From Dactylellina haptotyla (Eukaryota; Ascomycota; Orbiliomycetes; Orbiliales; Orbiliaceae), in assembly GCA_031310005.1 (NCBI GenBank), contig CM062381.1:62001-126000 (forward strand): DNA of 64,000 bases, read 5' to 3'. The notes under the pieces are model-generated. The model was not told where the DNA came from. It saw only the letters and a list, made by a program, of their open reading frames with translations, and searched no databases. The position numbers and the translations under genes were made by a program. Shown here piece after piece: positions 35,253-47,606 of this stretch (the first letter of the stretch is position 1; every line of letters begins with the position of its first letter).

Positions 35253-37028
35253 TCACATCTTCCTCCGTTTGATTCCTGCTACAGGCCCTTTTTTCAACGT
35301 TAAGAAATAGTCTAGACATTCCCAACCACCATTCGAACTCTCGCCAATCTTCCTAAGACTTTCGTCATCTGGTATAGTGAAATCGAATTCCCAGACTAAT
35401 CTTGCAATTATAATCCTCATTTCCATCAAAGCAAGGTTTCTGCCCATACAGGCTCGCGGGCCTATACTAAAAGGGCAGAACGCATACTTCGCCTTTTCAA
35501 CATCGGATTTTGTGATCTTTCCTAATTGAGGGAAGTATTCATCCTCAATCCATCTTTCCGGAATGAACTCATCAGCACAAGGGTATATCTCTGGATCTCT
35601 ATGAACTGTATAGATTGGGGTTCCAACAATAGTGCCACCCGGAATGAGCTTTTTATCAATAATTAAACCGTCATCTAGTACTTCTCTTTGGATATCCCCA
35701 GGAACCGCGGGACTGATTCTCATGCTCTCGTTTATTACTGCATTGAGATAAGTGCAATTCCGCAATGCTGGATTACTTCCGTGAACAATTTCTTCTATAT
35801 TTTCGAAAGTACCCCGAATTTCTCTCTCTAACTTCTTCAGCACCCTTGGAGTCCGCAAAAGCCAGAAAAATGCAGCAGAGAGACTACTAGAGGTGGTGTC
35901 CGCGCCAGCTGCGACTAATAGACTGCTTTCACTCCATAGTTCTGGCAAAGGTAATTTTTCCCCTGTTTCAGGGTCGGTTGCGTTGAGTAAGTAATAGAAA
36001 AAATCCTTTCTTGTGTTCTCAGGGTTTTTGGTACGTTCGCTAATACGACCTGCTACGTATGCACGAGTTTTTTTCGTAAATATGCGTCGATTTTTAGCCA
36101 TTTGGGGAATAAAAATTTCATCCAGTCGATAATTACTCATCGCAGGCCAAAGTCCGCACTGCAATAGCAGAAACCTCAGCGATTAGCCTTTTCGATAGTA
36201 TTCTACCATGATATGCCAGTTACTTACTAAATGATTTCTAGCAATCGTGTCCTCCGTTTCTTGATGCATGGCTTTGTCGCCGGTTCCGTCAGTGTGTCCA
36301 AACGTTTTGCCGAAACAAAGATTTCCCAGCACATCGAACGAGAAGCAATTGAACCAATCTGCCATATTCCTAAATTTCACAGAGTTGCTGTCGTATTCTC
36401 CAGTATCATTACCATATCCGACATACTCTTTGGGAGCATTGATAAGTCGCTGCTGCAGTATGCGGCAACAATCCAAAACAAGGTCTTCCACCCCTCTAAG
36501 CGCAGTTTCACTAAATGCTTGAGATAGTATTCGTCGTTTCCGGCTATGAATATTCTTATCTATTGCGCTATGTACGCTTGGCTTGGTTTTAATGGCAGGA
36601 AATACTGTATAGTATTGTGATTTTTGGAGCTTGCTGGAGTGTCCGTAAATAGTATGCAAGGCGTCGGGGGTACAAATAGAAATGTAGCCCGGGGCGATGC
36701 GTACGTGAGTACCATATTTTTGGTGCAACAAATGCAACCACATGTAACGATTGCCTTTCAATCCGTGGTAAAGCTGAGCGAGAGGTGTGATAGAACATAT
36801 TAATGGCCCGGGGAAATTCCGAGTAGGATGGAGGAAGATGTTGTAAAAGGTGAGACAGAAGAACTATACATTATAGTATAATTAGATGGTAACAATAACT
36901 GAGATACGTGGAATTGAGATATAACTTACGTATAAGGTTATGATTGCGACAGCGCCAAGGGCTAAGCCGGCCAGACCGATATATTCTGCACCGGACCCTT
37001 GGATTCGCCCCAGTACTTTACTTATCAT
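35253..37028 (-). CDS. Cytochrome P450 monooxygenase
   Basis: Three minus-strand exons (37028-36930, 36863-36228, 36158-35253) with introns of 66 and 69 bases join in frame to 546 aa. Exon 1 encodes a membrane anchor (YIGLAGLALGAVAIITLY) for the ER. The proline-rich hinge reads NFPGPL after the first junction. The I-helix has AAGADTTSSS, the K-helix ExxR is NESMR, the PERF-type motif is PERW, and the heme loop is FSIGPRACMG with Cys482 as iron ligand. All catalytic marks are intact. The Met at 37028 is preferred because it starts just before the anchor. It probably hydroxylates or oxidises the polyketide product. The EthD gene is divergent across about 780 bases, suggesting shared control. 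Confidence 0.92.
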
Positions 37029-37806
37029 TTTAACTCGAAACGCCGTCCTTGTCAACAACAGTGTGTAGTGTGCTATTGTACAATTGGAGGATAATATTCT
37101 GCATGTCAAGATGCATGAATATATTTTTCCAAAATTGATCAGTGTCCAGATTCGGATTGACCAGCTTAAATAAATCTTAGTTTAGGACTTCTTATATAGC
37201 ATCTACCATTCTTAGAGAATTAACAGGGCTCCATTCGGTGATCGTCGGATCAAATCAAAGCACGACACCAAATTTCGGGATGTTAGATTGAGAGGTGATC
37301 CTGCCTGTAATTTCCTAACATAAACCCGAAATAATAAACTTCCGAATAAAATGCCGAATCAGAATAATTAAACATTCAAGTTCGGCGTATCCCAAAGGTA
37401 TTCTCCTTTGAAGCCACATTACAACGCCGCGTATCTTTACAAGAGAATTGGAATCGAGCAATTTTAGGCCGTAGCCGGGATTGATCGCTACATTTCTTAA
37501 TATTTCTAAATTCTGAGGGCTGCTGAGCAGGAAAGGGAGCGGGGCTCGGTGAAAACAACACAACTTACTGAACCTTTTCGAAGCTGGAAAAAGAAGCAAT
37601 GAATGAGAATAGTATCTGGAAACAATGTGAACACTATAGCTGTATCATGATGAAGTAAGAGACAATTATGCAGTCTGGTTGTATAAAACTGTCTCTTTAG
37701 TATGTTCACAAATGGAGTCTTCCCTTTGGCATGTTCTAGACAAAATATAATATCTAAACCCTTGACTTATCAACGATTTAACAGATACTACAGCTTCTGT
37801 ACGAAA
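37029..37806. promoter_or_regulatory. Divergent promoter region, P450 / EthD gene
   Basis: About 780 bases separate divergent start codons. No gene was seen; small frames on the minus strand overlap each other. Binding sites were not identified. Confidence 0.4.
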
Positions 37807-38328
37807 ATGAATACCGAACAGTTCATTCGTATTACTATGCTCTTCAGGAAACATCCAGACATTACTTATGCGAAGTTCCACGAGCATTGGGCCCATGTAC
37901 ACGCGCCTCTTTGTACAGAGTGGATGAGAAAATACAACATCCTTCGATATACCCAGGTAAAAGTCTTATTTGGCATTGACCCCTTTATTATAACATGTCG
38001 TTGTATATTCTAACGATTATCATCAAAGAACCATATCAACCGAGATCAAACTTTCGGCCTTCATAAAAATTCTTTGCCCTGGTTGCCAGTTGCCGCGTAT
38101 GATGGCATCGCAGATTTCTATGTGCGGGACCTGAAAGATTGGGTGGAGGCTGTTAAAGACGACTATTATGAAAAGATTCTAATCCCTGATGGCGCTATTT
38201 TTGGCGATCCTGTTTGTTCTTTTCTTGCAGTTGGGAAAGACTATATTGTTATGGATAGTGGGGAGGTCGTGATGGACCATACAACCACCTATTTAGAGCC
38301 TGATATGGCAACAACGGCTGAGGTTTAG
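37807..38328 (+). CDS. EthD-domain protein
   Basis: Two exons (37807-37956 and 38029-38328) separated by a 72-base intron give 149 aa. The N-terminal half carries the EthD/ferredoxin-like dimeric barrel motif: MLFRKHPDITYAKFHEHW followed by AHVHAPL. The second half contains YDGIADFYVRDLKDW, typical of the same family. Start at Met37807 (MNTEQF) puts the first beta strand at residues 6-10. Fungal EthD proteins in polyketide clusters are small cytosolic enzymes or helpers linked to decarboxylation, dehydration or ring-forming steps on polyketides. The neighbouring carboxymuconolactone-decarboxylase-like gene points the same way. The exact reaction cannot be deduced. Confidence 0.82.
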
Positions 38329-38798
38329 AACTGCGTGCTATATATACTTAAAATGTAACTATTTGCTGCTTATTAATTATTATGTATGTTAAACTTGATT
38401 TGTAGAAAAGTAGACAGATATGCTCGACGATGGCTACATGGCGGCGCTTGTAAAATCCAGAGTAGTTTCACTCTATTCAAGCTATAGTCATGCTGACACA
38501 ACTTTTCGGACACGCATAAATCAAACCAATACTTCTTTTGATCAGTTCTTCTAAGATGGTAAGGGTTTCATTGCCTAGTGACTATTCTAATTAAAGCTAG
38601 TATTTAAATCTAAATTATAGGTCTAGACCCAGATTTATCTGCGAAAATAGAATACGCTAGAGACTCATATATGCAGAGGAAATGTTTGATTTAAAGGATG
38701 AAACAAAATGATTAGATTCCAACCGGGATGTGAGAATAGCTTTGACTTTCTTATAATCCTATACCTAAAGTATATACTTATCTCAAGAACCCTCAGCA
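38329..38798. other. Convergent intergenic, no gene seen
   Basis: About 470 bases between the 3' ends of the EthD and CMD-like genes. AT-rich; no feature recognised. Confidence 0.55.
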
Positions 38799-39482
38799 TC
38801 AGGTAGCGCATTTTTCCGAAATTGGCCAAATTATTTCACCTTGAGGAACAGGAATTCCGCCACCGTTTAGAATGAAAGCCGTATGTGTATAAAACCCAAT
38901 CCACTGAATAAGTGCCCCTGTCCCTACTCTACCAAAGGTATTTTCAGCCTTCTGCCATAAATCATCAGGCAAAGAACCCTTTTTAAACTTGCTACCAGCT
39001 CCACACAAGTTCCGTGCTATCTCCCAGCTCATAAGCTCCTGCTCAGTACCATCCGAAAGCGATCTGCCATTTAGCAGATCCTCTATTTGAAGGTCCGAGA
39101 ATCCAAGGGTTTTGGCTATGCGTACATGACAATATAACATAAATTCAACTCCGTAATGTTCTGCAACAGTAAGGATTGCCACTTCCCGGCACCGTATCGG
39201 GAAATCAACGGCACGTAATGAGGCTGCCATTATGTCATATCCGATGTAGACGGAACTCGGGAAGTACATAAAATGTTGCCATAAACCCACAAGGGCCCCC
39301 TCTTCATTTTTGTAAGTGAAGCTAGTAGCAAGTTATTTTAGTGTTCGTTACCTTAAGAGCTTAGATTAAGAAGCTTACCTTCCGGAGACAAATCTGGCTA
39401 CTACTTCATCGATATACCGGTAATTTGATTTTTGTTCCGGACTTAAGGTACTAGGGTCAAGAGGAGGAAAGCGTGTCGACAT
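38799..39482 (-). CDS. Carboxymuconolactone-decarboxylase-like (AhpD fold) protein
   Basis: Two minus-strand exons (39482-39379 and 39321-38799) with a 57-base intron give 208 aa. The N-terminus MSTRFPPLDPSTLSPEQ and the spliced SFTYKNEEGALVGLW are typical of fungal CMD-family proteins. The core CREVAILTVAEHYGV, then CHVRIAKTLGF, fits the AhpD/CMD helix pair; the redox CxxC of true AhpD is absent, so peroxidase activity is unlikely. CMD-like proteins in secondary-metabolite clusters are thought to act in decarboxylation or aromatisation-type steps. It is convergent with EthD and divergent from the acyltransferase gene, in the densest part of the cluster. Confidence 0.82.
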
Positions 39483-40227
39483 TCTAATCTTATTGATTTT
39501 ATAATATCGCGCTCTTTTTATTTATATAAGTTTGAATTAAAATACCTATGACAGGTTATAGTTTTAGGATTCTGGACTCTTAGTGACAGTATGCGATCTC
39601 TAAAAATGGAGGGATCGTAGTATTTAATTATGATATTAGCGCCAAAATTATAAACCCCGCTCCAGAGATCAAGGAGGTGCACGGAGTGTTTCTCGGTACC
39701 ACTTTAAAAATAACTACCGAAGGAAAATCTCGAGTTTTCAAAATTTAGTCTTGACACCGATTTGAATCCGTAACCGGTAAAACACCGTCGGTGAATTAGG
39801 AGTTTGCCTTAGATTGATCGGCAGTCTATCTCCAAAAAAGTCGGACTTGCCTTTCGCTTAGGTTTCAATTTATGTCAGCCTACTCGGAGCTAAGTTTCTC
39901 CAGCTATATTATTTTTTATAGCCTAAATCTCTCAGAGGCGAGTAAAGCTTTGAAAAATCATTTTCATGTTAATAAATTTACTATTATTGCACTCGAAATT
40001 TAGCTTCGCTTCCGAGATTTAAGTAACAGGTTTGAAACTTCTTAGATCAAATTTTGATTGAAATATACACTATAAAGATATCAAGCGCGAAAAATAACAT
40101 CTAAGAAGAGAGAACGGATTTTGATAGAAACTCTTATTTTCTTCCCCTCCTTCCTGTTTTCGTTTTTTCCAAATTTAATATTTCAATTAATACCGAATAA
40201 ACAAAGCGAATTACAAAATAGCCAAGT
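39483..40227. promoter_or_regulatory. Divergent promoter region, CMD-like / acyltransferase
   Basis: About 745 bases between divergent start codons, with a possible TATA element (tataaag) near 40072 ahead of the acyltransferase. No gene was recognised. Confidence 0.4.
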
Positions 40228-41712
40228 ATGTATCCCTGGAAGGAAAATAAAGACAGGCAGTGGGTACGTGACTTCGACCCTATTGAAAAAACATTGAGCT
40301 ATTTCGCCACTGGATCGCTAGAAGTAGGATGGGTCATCTCAGTTGGTGGTAGCCTAAGAAATTACGCACAAGCAGTTTCTACAAAAGATATCCTTGATGC
40401 TTGGTTAGCTTTAAGACACTGCTATCCTATAATTGGCTGCACAGTTTCTGAAACAAGCCTTTGCTATACAACTCTCGACAAGAACGAACTTCAGGAATGG
40501 GCAGCAATGACTCTTTTAATTGAGTACGCTGAAAATTCAGCCCGGGAATCAGCACTCTCAATAGGAGCACCAAAAGATACTCGAGCGGCACAATTGGTTT
40601 ACTTTCCAACAAGATCTGAGCTATTCCTTTTATTACGTCATGAGATTGTTGATGGAGTCGGATCATTAATACTTTTCAATAATTTACTCAGGATTATCAA
40701 TAAATCAAGCAGAATTATTCTTGGAGACAATGAGATGGCGCGACTATCAGTCCCGATCCCTCAATTTGCTTGTGGGAACAGACCGTCCGAAGATCAAATT
40801 GCGGAGGCACGGCAGATTTCGACTAACTTTACCAAACAAAGAGCATTCGGCCTTCAATTGCGGCCAGAAATCTCTACGCTCAAACGAAGTCGGATAGAGT
40901 ACGTTTTTTCAGAAGATGAAACCAGTGTGATACTTGCAGCTTGTAAAAAGAGTAACATTACAATAACTCATGCATCTACAGCGGCGGCTGCACAAGCAAT
41001 GCTGGAGATCTCTGGAAAAGAACTTGGAGTATTCTGCACGGTTGGCAACATCAACATGCGAGATCTCCTCCCAGCGCCCTTCAATAATTCAGATGATCCG
41101 CGCACTGTGGCAAACTTATTTACAACTGCTTTTCTCGCAATCCCTATTTCCAAATCTAGCGAATTTCTGGATTTATCGAATCAAATCAAACATGCATATA
41201 ACTACTGGAAGGATAAAGAAGATAATCTTGCTTGTAGCTCCGTTATGCCAAATATTGTTGAAGATCTAATAGCGACAGCGACAAAAAATAGGGTTCAAAT
41301 ACCGGCCTTAATGTCACCGATCAGCTTGGGTGTTATTGAGAAATATATCACAGAGCCTATTGAAAATTTTTGGTTCAACCTTGGCTTATCAGGCCCAGGT
41401 GGATGTCTGTACGTCTATACAGCCAATAATCGCTTGCGACTTGTATCCTGTTACAACTCAGCATATCATGATGATAAGGATATTGAGATTTTTGGCCAGA
41501 TGACAGCAAAATACCTGTACAGAGCCGTTGCATTAACTGACCGATCGAAAGTAATTATGTGTTCCCAGAAGAGCTGGGTAGATGCTTTGTGGGAAAATAC
41601 AAGGGCTTTATGTTATTTAAGCAATCTATTGCTTTATTTTAAACAGCACTGCAGCTACTCATTCACCATTGTCAAAGAGATGATGTACACTTACTATCGA
41701 AGAAGCGATTAA
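40228..41712 (+). CDS. Condensation/BAHD-superfamily acyltransferase
   Basis: An intronless frame encodes 494 aa. The central motif is LLRHEIVDGVG, with His138, Asp142 and Gly143 matching the HxxxDG active site of CoA-dependent acyltransferases and NRPS condensation-like enzymes. The N-terminal layout (LEVGWVISVGGSL, then DILDAWLALRHCYPIIGC) and the C-terminal GLSGPGGCLYVYTANNRL and SCYNSAYHD fit fungal O-acyltransferases. It should transfer an acyl group from CoA to a hydroxyl in the cytosol; the acyl donor and the acceptor are not known. In the cluster it could acylate a hydroxyl set by the P450 or by a reductase. The lack of introns contrasts with most neighbours. Confidence 0.78.
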   Translation: MYPWKENKDRQWVRDFDPIEKTLSYFATGSLEVGWVISVGGSLRNYAQAVSTKDILDAWLALRHCYPIIGCTVSETSLCYTTLDKNELQEWAAMTLLIEYAENSARESALSIGAPKDTRAAQLVYFPTRSELFLLLRHEIVDGVGSLILFNNLLRIINKSSRIILGDNEMARLSVPIPQFACGNRPSEDQIAEARQISTNFTKQRAFGLQLRPEISTLKRSRIEYVFSEDETSVILAACKKSNITITHASTAAAAQAMLEISGKELGVFCTVGNINMRDLLPAPFNNSDDPRTVANLFTTAFLAIPISKSSEFLDLSNQIKHAYNYWKDKEDNLACSSVMPNIVEDLIATATKNRVQIPALMSPISLGVIEKYITEPIENFWFNLGLSGPGGCLYVYTANNRLRLVSCYNSAYHDDKDIEIFGQMTAKYLYRAVALTDRSKVIMCSQKSWVDALWENTRALCYLSNLLLYFKQHCSYSFTIVKEMMYTYYRRSD

Positions 41713-42587
41713 ACTTTTTTTCTATAGCAAGATTTTGCAAACAAAGAAATACGCCGTCTATTGGCAAATCCTGAACAACAAATAAATCACGAATGATAGC
41801 GAGATACGAAGTACCTTCTTGGTAATCCAAACAATGCCACCCTACAAGTGGCCCACCGAGCGTATTTTTAAGTAGTAGCTAAGCGAAGATTAGAAACTAA
41901 TACACTAAGTCGTAATCTACTCCGGCGAATCTTGTCTCGTAAACTACAGTCTCGGCACTACAGTTTAGTTACGAGACTGCATAAACCAGACGCCAGTCCA
42001 CCAGTGAACAAACAACGCACTATTCGGCGTGGGCCACTTGACAATGTTTCAGTCTCGTAGCCAGCGCTTTGAGTGTTTCCGTTTGCAACTCTGGGCATCC
42101 GACAAAAGCTCTTTTCATTCACCGGAGCCGATCTTCGCGGGGGAGAATGCAGCTTAATCTCCGAACGCTTTCACGAAGAAATTTACGACTCAGGTCTAAG
42201 CTTTTTATCTAGTCGAGCACAATATGGCTTAGCTTAACCCAGAACCTCGGATATCCGTTGTTCGCGCAAAACGCATCTTCTCAATTTGGATACTTTATTT
42301 AGCCACGAAATCGAATTTGCTATAATTGATAAATGGTAGTTGACTTGAATTTGCTTGTATCTTTGCAATCACTTCCCAAAAAAATTGCCCTTCCAAAATT
42401 CGTTCAAGTAGATAAGCTTCAGGTTGATTATCTAGTATGTATTTCCCTTTTTTTTTGCGCTCAGAGGAAATATCCATATGCAAATGACGTGCCTCAAACA
42501 ATTAAAGACTCTACCTTGGGTGGCTCCGATAACGATGTTAATATTTACAGGTTTGCCGAAAAATAATTATCGAATAAGAGATTCTCC
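41713..42587. other. Intergenic with foldback element
   Basis: About 875 bases with no gene. It holds the inverted-repeat element at 41845-42040 and the promoter of the downstream SDR gene. Confidence 0.5.
41845..42040. mobile_element. Candidate foldback or MITE-like element
   Basis: The segment begins CAAGTGGCCCAC (41845-41856) and ends with the exact reverse complement GTGGGCCACTTG (42029-42040). Inside it, CTCGTAAACTACAG (from 41936) and an imperfect mirror CAGTTTAGTTACGAG form a second palindrome. No coding frame is present and no clear target-site duplication is visible. Short non-autonomous DNA transposons have this design, but the call rests on the inverted ends only. Confidence 0.42.
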
Positions 42588-43810
<1,223 letters not shown>

Positions 43811-44350
43811 ACTTACGATTCTCGAATGGGATTTCATTTTAGCAAAAAGAAAAGAAACTTTGATCTGTATGGATAAAGACCCAGTATTTAACTGCTGTTT
43901 CAATACAAGTTGATTTCGTATCTATCCGCGCAAATTGGTTCAAATGTGATCTCTTTTGATGATCGGAAAGTCATTATTTATCCAGTGCCACCAAACTATG
44001 CCTGATTCGGAGAATTAGAACGACATAGGACCGAGATAGGAGACGTACAGAATTGCCCTGGCATACTAATACTAATAGACCTATTCGACCTCCACACCAA
44101 CCGAGTACTCATTTTACTTACTCTAGATATCAAAATAGCGTATACTTTCTTGTATAATAACATGAAATCTATTAGTTTGGTTTATATAAATATAATGTTG
44201 CGATATACTCCGCTACCTCTAAACAGTACCTTGGCTATGTGGAACCGTTTGTCCCTATATGAAGTGCATGGCTGCTACAAGCAACTCAATGATTCAAAAG
44301 TTGCAACGACAGTTCTCAAAGCCAAAGCCTCAGCAAAGATTTAAACAGTC

Positions 44351-44371
44351 GTAGCTATGGGGCATAGCTAC
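44351..44371. repeat. Short hairpin
   Basis: GTAGCTAT and its exact complement ATAGCTAC flank a 5-base loop (ggggc). It lies in gene-poor DNA and is not followed by a T-run, so a terminator role is not supported. Confidence 0.5.
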
Positions 44372-44595
44372 CCCTACCAATCGTCAGTCATCCGCCCGAA
44401 TGCTACGCAAAAAAATTTGTTCCGATTCGGCAATGCAGCCATCGTAAAGAAGTATTATTTCTATTGCAACTACTTGTGATTTAAACCTAATGAGTAACAG
44501 TCCAGAAACTCATACGTTATGCACCATTGTTCCAGAATTCAAAAAGCTACATGACTTCATAGATTCAAGAAAGTAACCTTTTTATACATAATGCT

Positions 44596-45043
44596 TGTCT
44601 CGTAAACCAGATGCCGTGACATAATGCCAAATCGATCGATATGATTACCTCTTTGCAAATTTAAAGTCAAACTGATGTAATTTCTTTTAATTCCAGATTT
44701 TATCGAATTTAGTCTATAGTTATCAAAGAGCATTATCAATGTACAATTTAAGGTCTTTGGCCAAGGTCAATAGTCTGGGCACATTTGACAGGAACTTAGG
44801 TCCCAACCAACGAAAACAGTTGGATAATTGATGGAATTTATTATTCATATGCCGGTTTTTTTGTGCAATGATGATGATAACGATGATGATGATGATGATG
44901 ATGATGCCACTGCTTTTATTGTGATTGATTGCTTAACTAATTTTCCACGCCGGATCGCAAACAGAGGTCTGCGTTGTTAGAGAGAGACAACAATACATCG
45001 CATCACATTACATTACCAACCAAACCTCCTGGTTACGAGACTG
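44596..45043. repeat. Inverted pair of a CTCGTAACCAG-type motif
   Basis: TGTCTCGTAAACCAG (44596-44610) is matched in inverse by CTGGTTACGAGACTG (45029-45043), about 450 bases apart. Related copies occur near 41934, 42051, 47791 and 47921, so the motif is scattered over the right arm of the cluster. It may mark ends of small non-autonomous elements. Confidence 0.4.
44868..44907. repeat. GAT trinucleotide microsatellite
   Basis: About thirteen GAT units with one interruption (ATAAC). Simple repeat without a coding role. Confidence 0.9.
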
Positions 45044-46011
45044 CCAAACCTCCATTTACGACGAGTACGAGTATCAGATCGAGAGGCAAAACAAGGTGCT
45101 CAGACATCCGAATAAACCTCATACTACGGCCGTTCTGTCAGAATTCCTTCAGGCGACTTCATCACTTCACAACTTCTAATCTAATTTTTCCATTTTCGAA
45201 ATATGACAACATGTAAAGTGGGGTTTCCCCACTGAAAATACGGCAAAATGGAGGTAACAGCATAGACAAATCGGAATAAGAAGGGAATATCGATCCGAAG
45301 GCGGCGTGGGAATGATGAGATGCCAGATAATTGTATTAAGCTCGGTACAGTGGAAAACGAGGGGGTACCTGGCTCAACTCAATCCGATGAATTCTATTTC
45401 TTTAGTTGATACCAATACCATTGAAGGACCGTTTACGAAGCTTCCATATTAAGCCAGATTATCTACATGGCCGATAGTGAGAAATATCCGCCGAAATCAC
45501 TCGGTCGGCGTGGGCCACAAAAACGCCTACTGCCATGGTGCAACATGATTTCGGACAACACGGAACTTACTCTGAGGTCCGGCTCTACGGTGGACACCAA
45601 AACCTGTTGGGTTTATCGGAGGATGAAACCAAACTCTGCAGATAGCTTTGATTATTATTATTTTTTCTGAAAAAGAATGAAGATCAAAGTTTTTTGCGAA
45701 ACGTTTACTGATTCGGGGATAGACAGAATTCTTTGTTCGGGCTTCGGCCTTTTATGATTCAAGCAGGCATATTTGATATAGCGTCATATTGATGCAGCCA
45801 CCTGTTGGTAATTGACAGTAGATTTCAATTCGAGCTCGGAGGGAGGGATAAAGATTTATAGTAACTGGGTTTAGACTTTGCTTCGAACGTCTGAATAGAT
45901 AATGTACCCAGCCTCCCAACAATTATTTGAGACTTAAATATTCGAACAACTATTTATATCTAAGCAATACCATTGCATAGAGATTCACTTACAGGTGAAT
46001 ACAGAATTAAA

Positions 46012-46058
46012 ACACACACACATACACACACACACATATATATATATACATATATACA
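46012..46058. repeat. CA/TA dinucleotide microsatellite
   Basis: Runs of CA pass into TA. The tract sits about 40 bases before the start codon of the medium-chain reductase, in its presumed 5' leader or core promoter. Confidence 0.85.
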
Positions 46059-46099
46059 AGTGGCGCCGGCTTATAACTTCCTATTTTATATCAATCATT

Positions 46100-47606
46100 A
46101 TGATGTATAAGACAAGTCAATGGCGACTGAAAGAAAGGGCAGGCGATAATTTTATCCCTAGCGAAACTTTCGAGTTGAGTAAAAGAGAAATATCAGATAG
46201 TGAATTAAGAGAAGGCGAATTGTTAGTTAAAAACCTTTATTTCTCGAATGATCCATGCCAGAGATCATGGGTAGATAAGACGATCGATGAAAAGAGGCTT
46301 TTCAGAAAGGCAAGTAAACTAATAAATTTTACGGGACTTATTCTATTTCTTCTTCCATCTTTCTTATTTTTGGTTATCTATTCATTATTTGTTTTTCCTC
46401 TGGTTTTACTATTTAGCCAAGGCTTGAAGTCATCAAAGAGGAAATTGTTCTTAAAAACTCTATATATCACTCTATTAACGGGCTTTCACTAACAAGAGCA
46501 TTTATACTTCGTTTTGTAGCCGATCGAGCCTGGTGACTTGATGGAAGCTTGGGGCATCGCAGAGGTCGTTGTGAGCAAATGCTCAGTCTATGAGAAGGGC
46601 GAGTTGGTTATAGGCCCACTATTTTGGGCAGAATATAGTATAATTGACGCGGGTACGATCTGGTCAAAAGCTACTGGAAATCCTACAGAGACCTTAGCTT
46701 TGAGCTTGAATGTAGGTCTACACGAAGCGATTTATATTCACCATATTAGAGAGGAAAATGTCTCATAGCTTTGAAGCTAACTGAAGAGCTGTAGGGGTTA
46801 ACGGCATATTTCGGTCTTTTGAATGTTGGTCGTATAACATCTGGGGATAGCGTTGTCGTAGTATCCGGTGCAGCGGGTGCTACTGGTTCTATTGCTTGCC
46901 AAATCGCAAAAAACGTATATGGGGTTAAAACAGTAATTGGCACTGCAGGATCTGATGAAAAATGCAAATTCCTTACGAAAGAGTGTGGTTGTGACATTGC
47001 ATTGAATTACAAGTCTCCAAGCTTTGATGATGATTTTATTTCTGCGACTAAGGACGGAATTGATTTGTATTTTGATAATACAGGGGGGCATATCTTGAAT
47101 TTGGCGGCATTAGCGATGAGAGAATTCGGGAGAATAGTAGTTTGTGGTTCAATCAGCAACTATGATCATTTGGACGGGAATACACGTACCCAAAAGGGCG
47201 TACTCTCAACGATGGCCTGGCTAGGGGTCGTAAGTAATAGGCTTTCGTCAATTAACTTATATCCTTTAAACAAGAAAATGCTAACTATAAGAAATTCCGG
47301 TATAACATAATAGATTGCTTGCAAGCTCAAGATAGAAGGGTTCATTTACTTTCAATTTCTCGACCAATTCCCCAAAGCATTGAAACAGCTTGAAACTTGG
47401 ATCCAAGAAAACAAGATTGCCGTTGTCAAAGATATATGGGAAGCCGATATAACAGAGGTCCCTGAGGGTTTGTCAAAATTATTGCACGGGTATGTCAGAT
47501 AGAGGAATGCCATTACAAAGTTGACTGAGCTAACGACTACCAATTCTGAAAAAGGAAAAACGTTGGAAAATATATAACAAAACTAACAAGGGAGGGCAGT
47601 CAATGA
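46100..47606 (+). CDS. Medium-chain NADP-dependent reductase (PTGR-like)
   Basis: Five exons (46100-46309, 46520-46711, 46795-47229, 47326-47489, 47555-47606) join in frame to 350 aa, the usual size for the prostaglandin-reductase/NADP-dependent MDR group. Marks are YFSNDPCQRSW, then IEPGDLMEAWGIAEVVVS across the first junction, GLTAYFGLLNVG across the second, the nucleotide motif SGAAGATGS, and the spliced end LLHGKNVGKYITKL. No zinc-ligand set is seen, consistent with a zinc-independent 2-alkenal or enone reductase. The first intron (210 bases) starts GCAAGT, a GC-AG type. The intron after 47229 is the least certain; stops in that stretch rule out read-through. It may reduce a double bond of the polyketide after release. 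Confidence 0.83.

Larger units (their letters stand above)
43811..46099. other. Gene-poor stretch with short repeats
   Basis: About 2.3 kb with no supported gene. It holds an 8-bp-stem hairpin (44351-44371), a GAT microsatellite (44868-44907), inverted copies of a CTCGTAACCAG-type motif (44596-44610 and 45029-45043), and a CA/TA dinucleotide tract (46012-46058) just before the next gene. Confidence 0.55.

Noticed and set aside
44351-44371. Hairpin considered as a terminator
   Set aside because: No T-run and no gene end nearby; fungal genes do not use such terminators.
46310-46492. Hydrophobic open frame continuing past exon 1 of the reductase (a possible membrane segment)
   Set aside because: It lies in the GC-AG intron; skipping it restores the family motif IEPGDLMEAWG.
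46100-47606. The medium-chain reductase looked like a pseudogene because of stops before 47326
   Set aside because: Introns 47230-47325 and 47490-47554 remove the stops and give a full-length protein ending in a family-typical LLHGKNVGKY.
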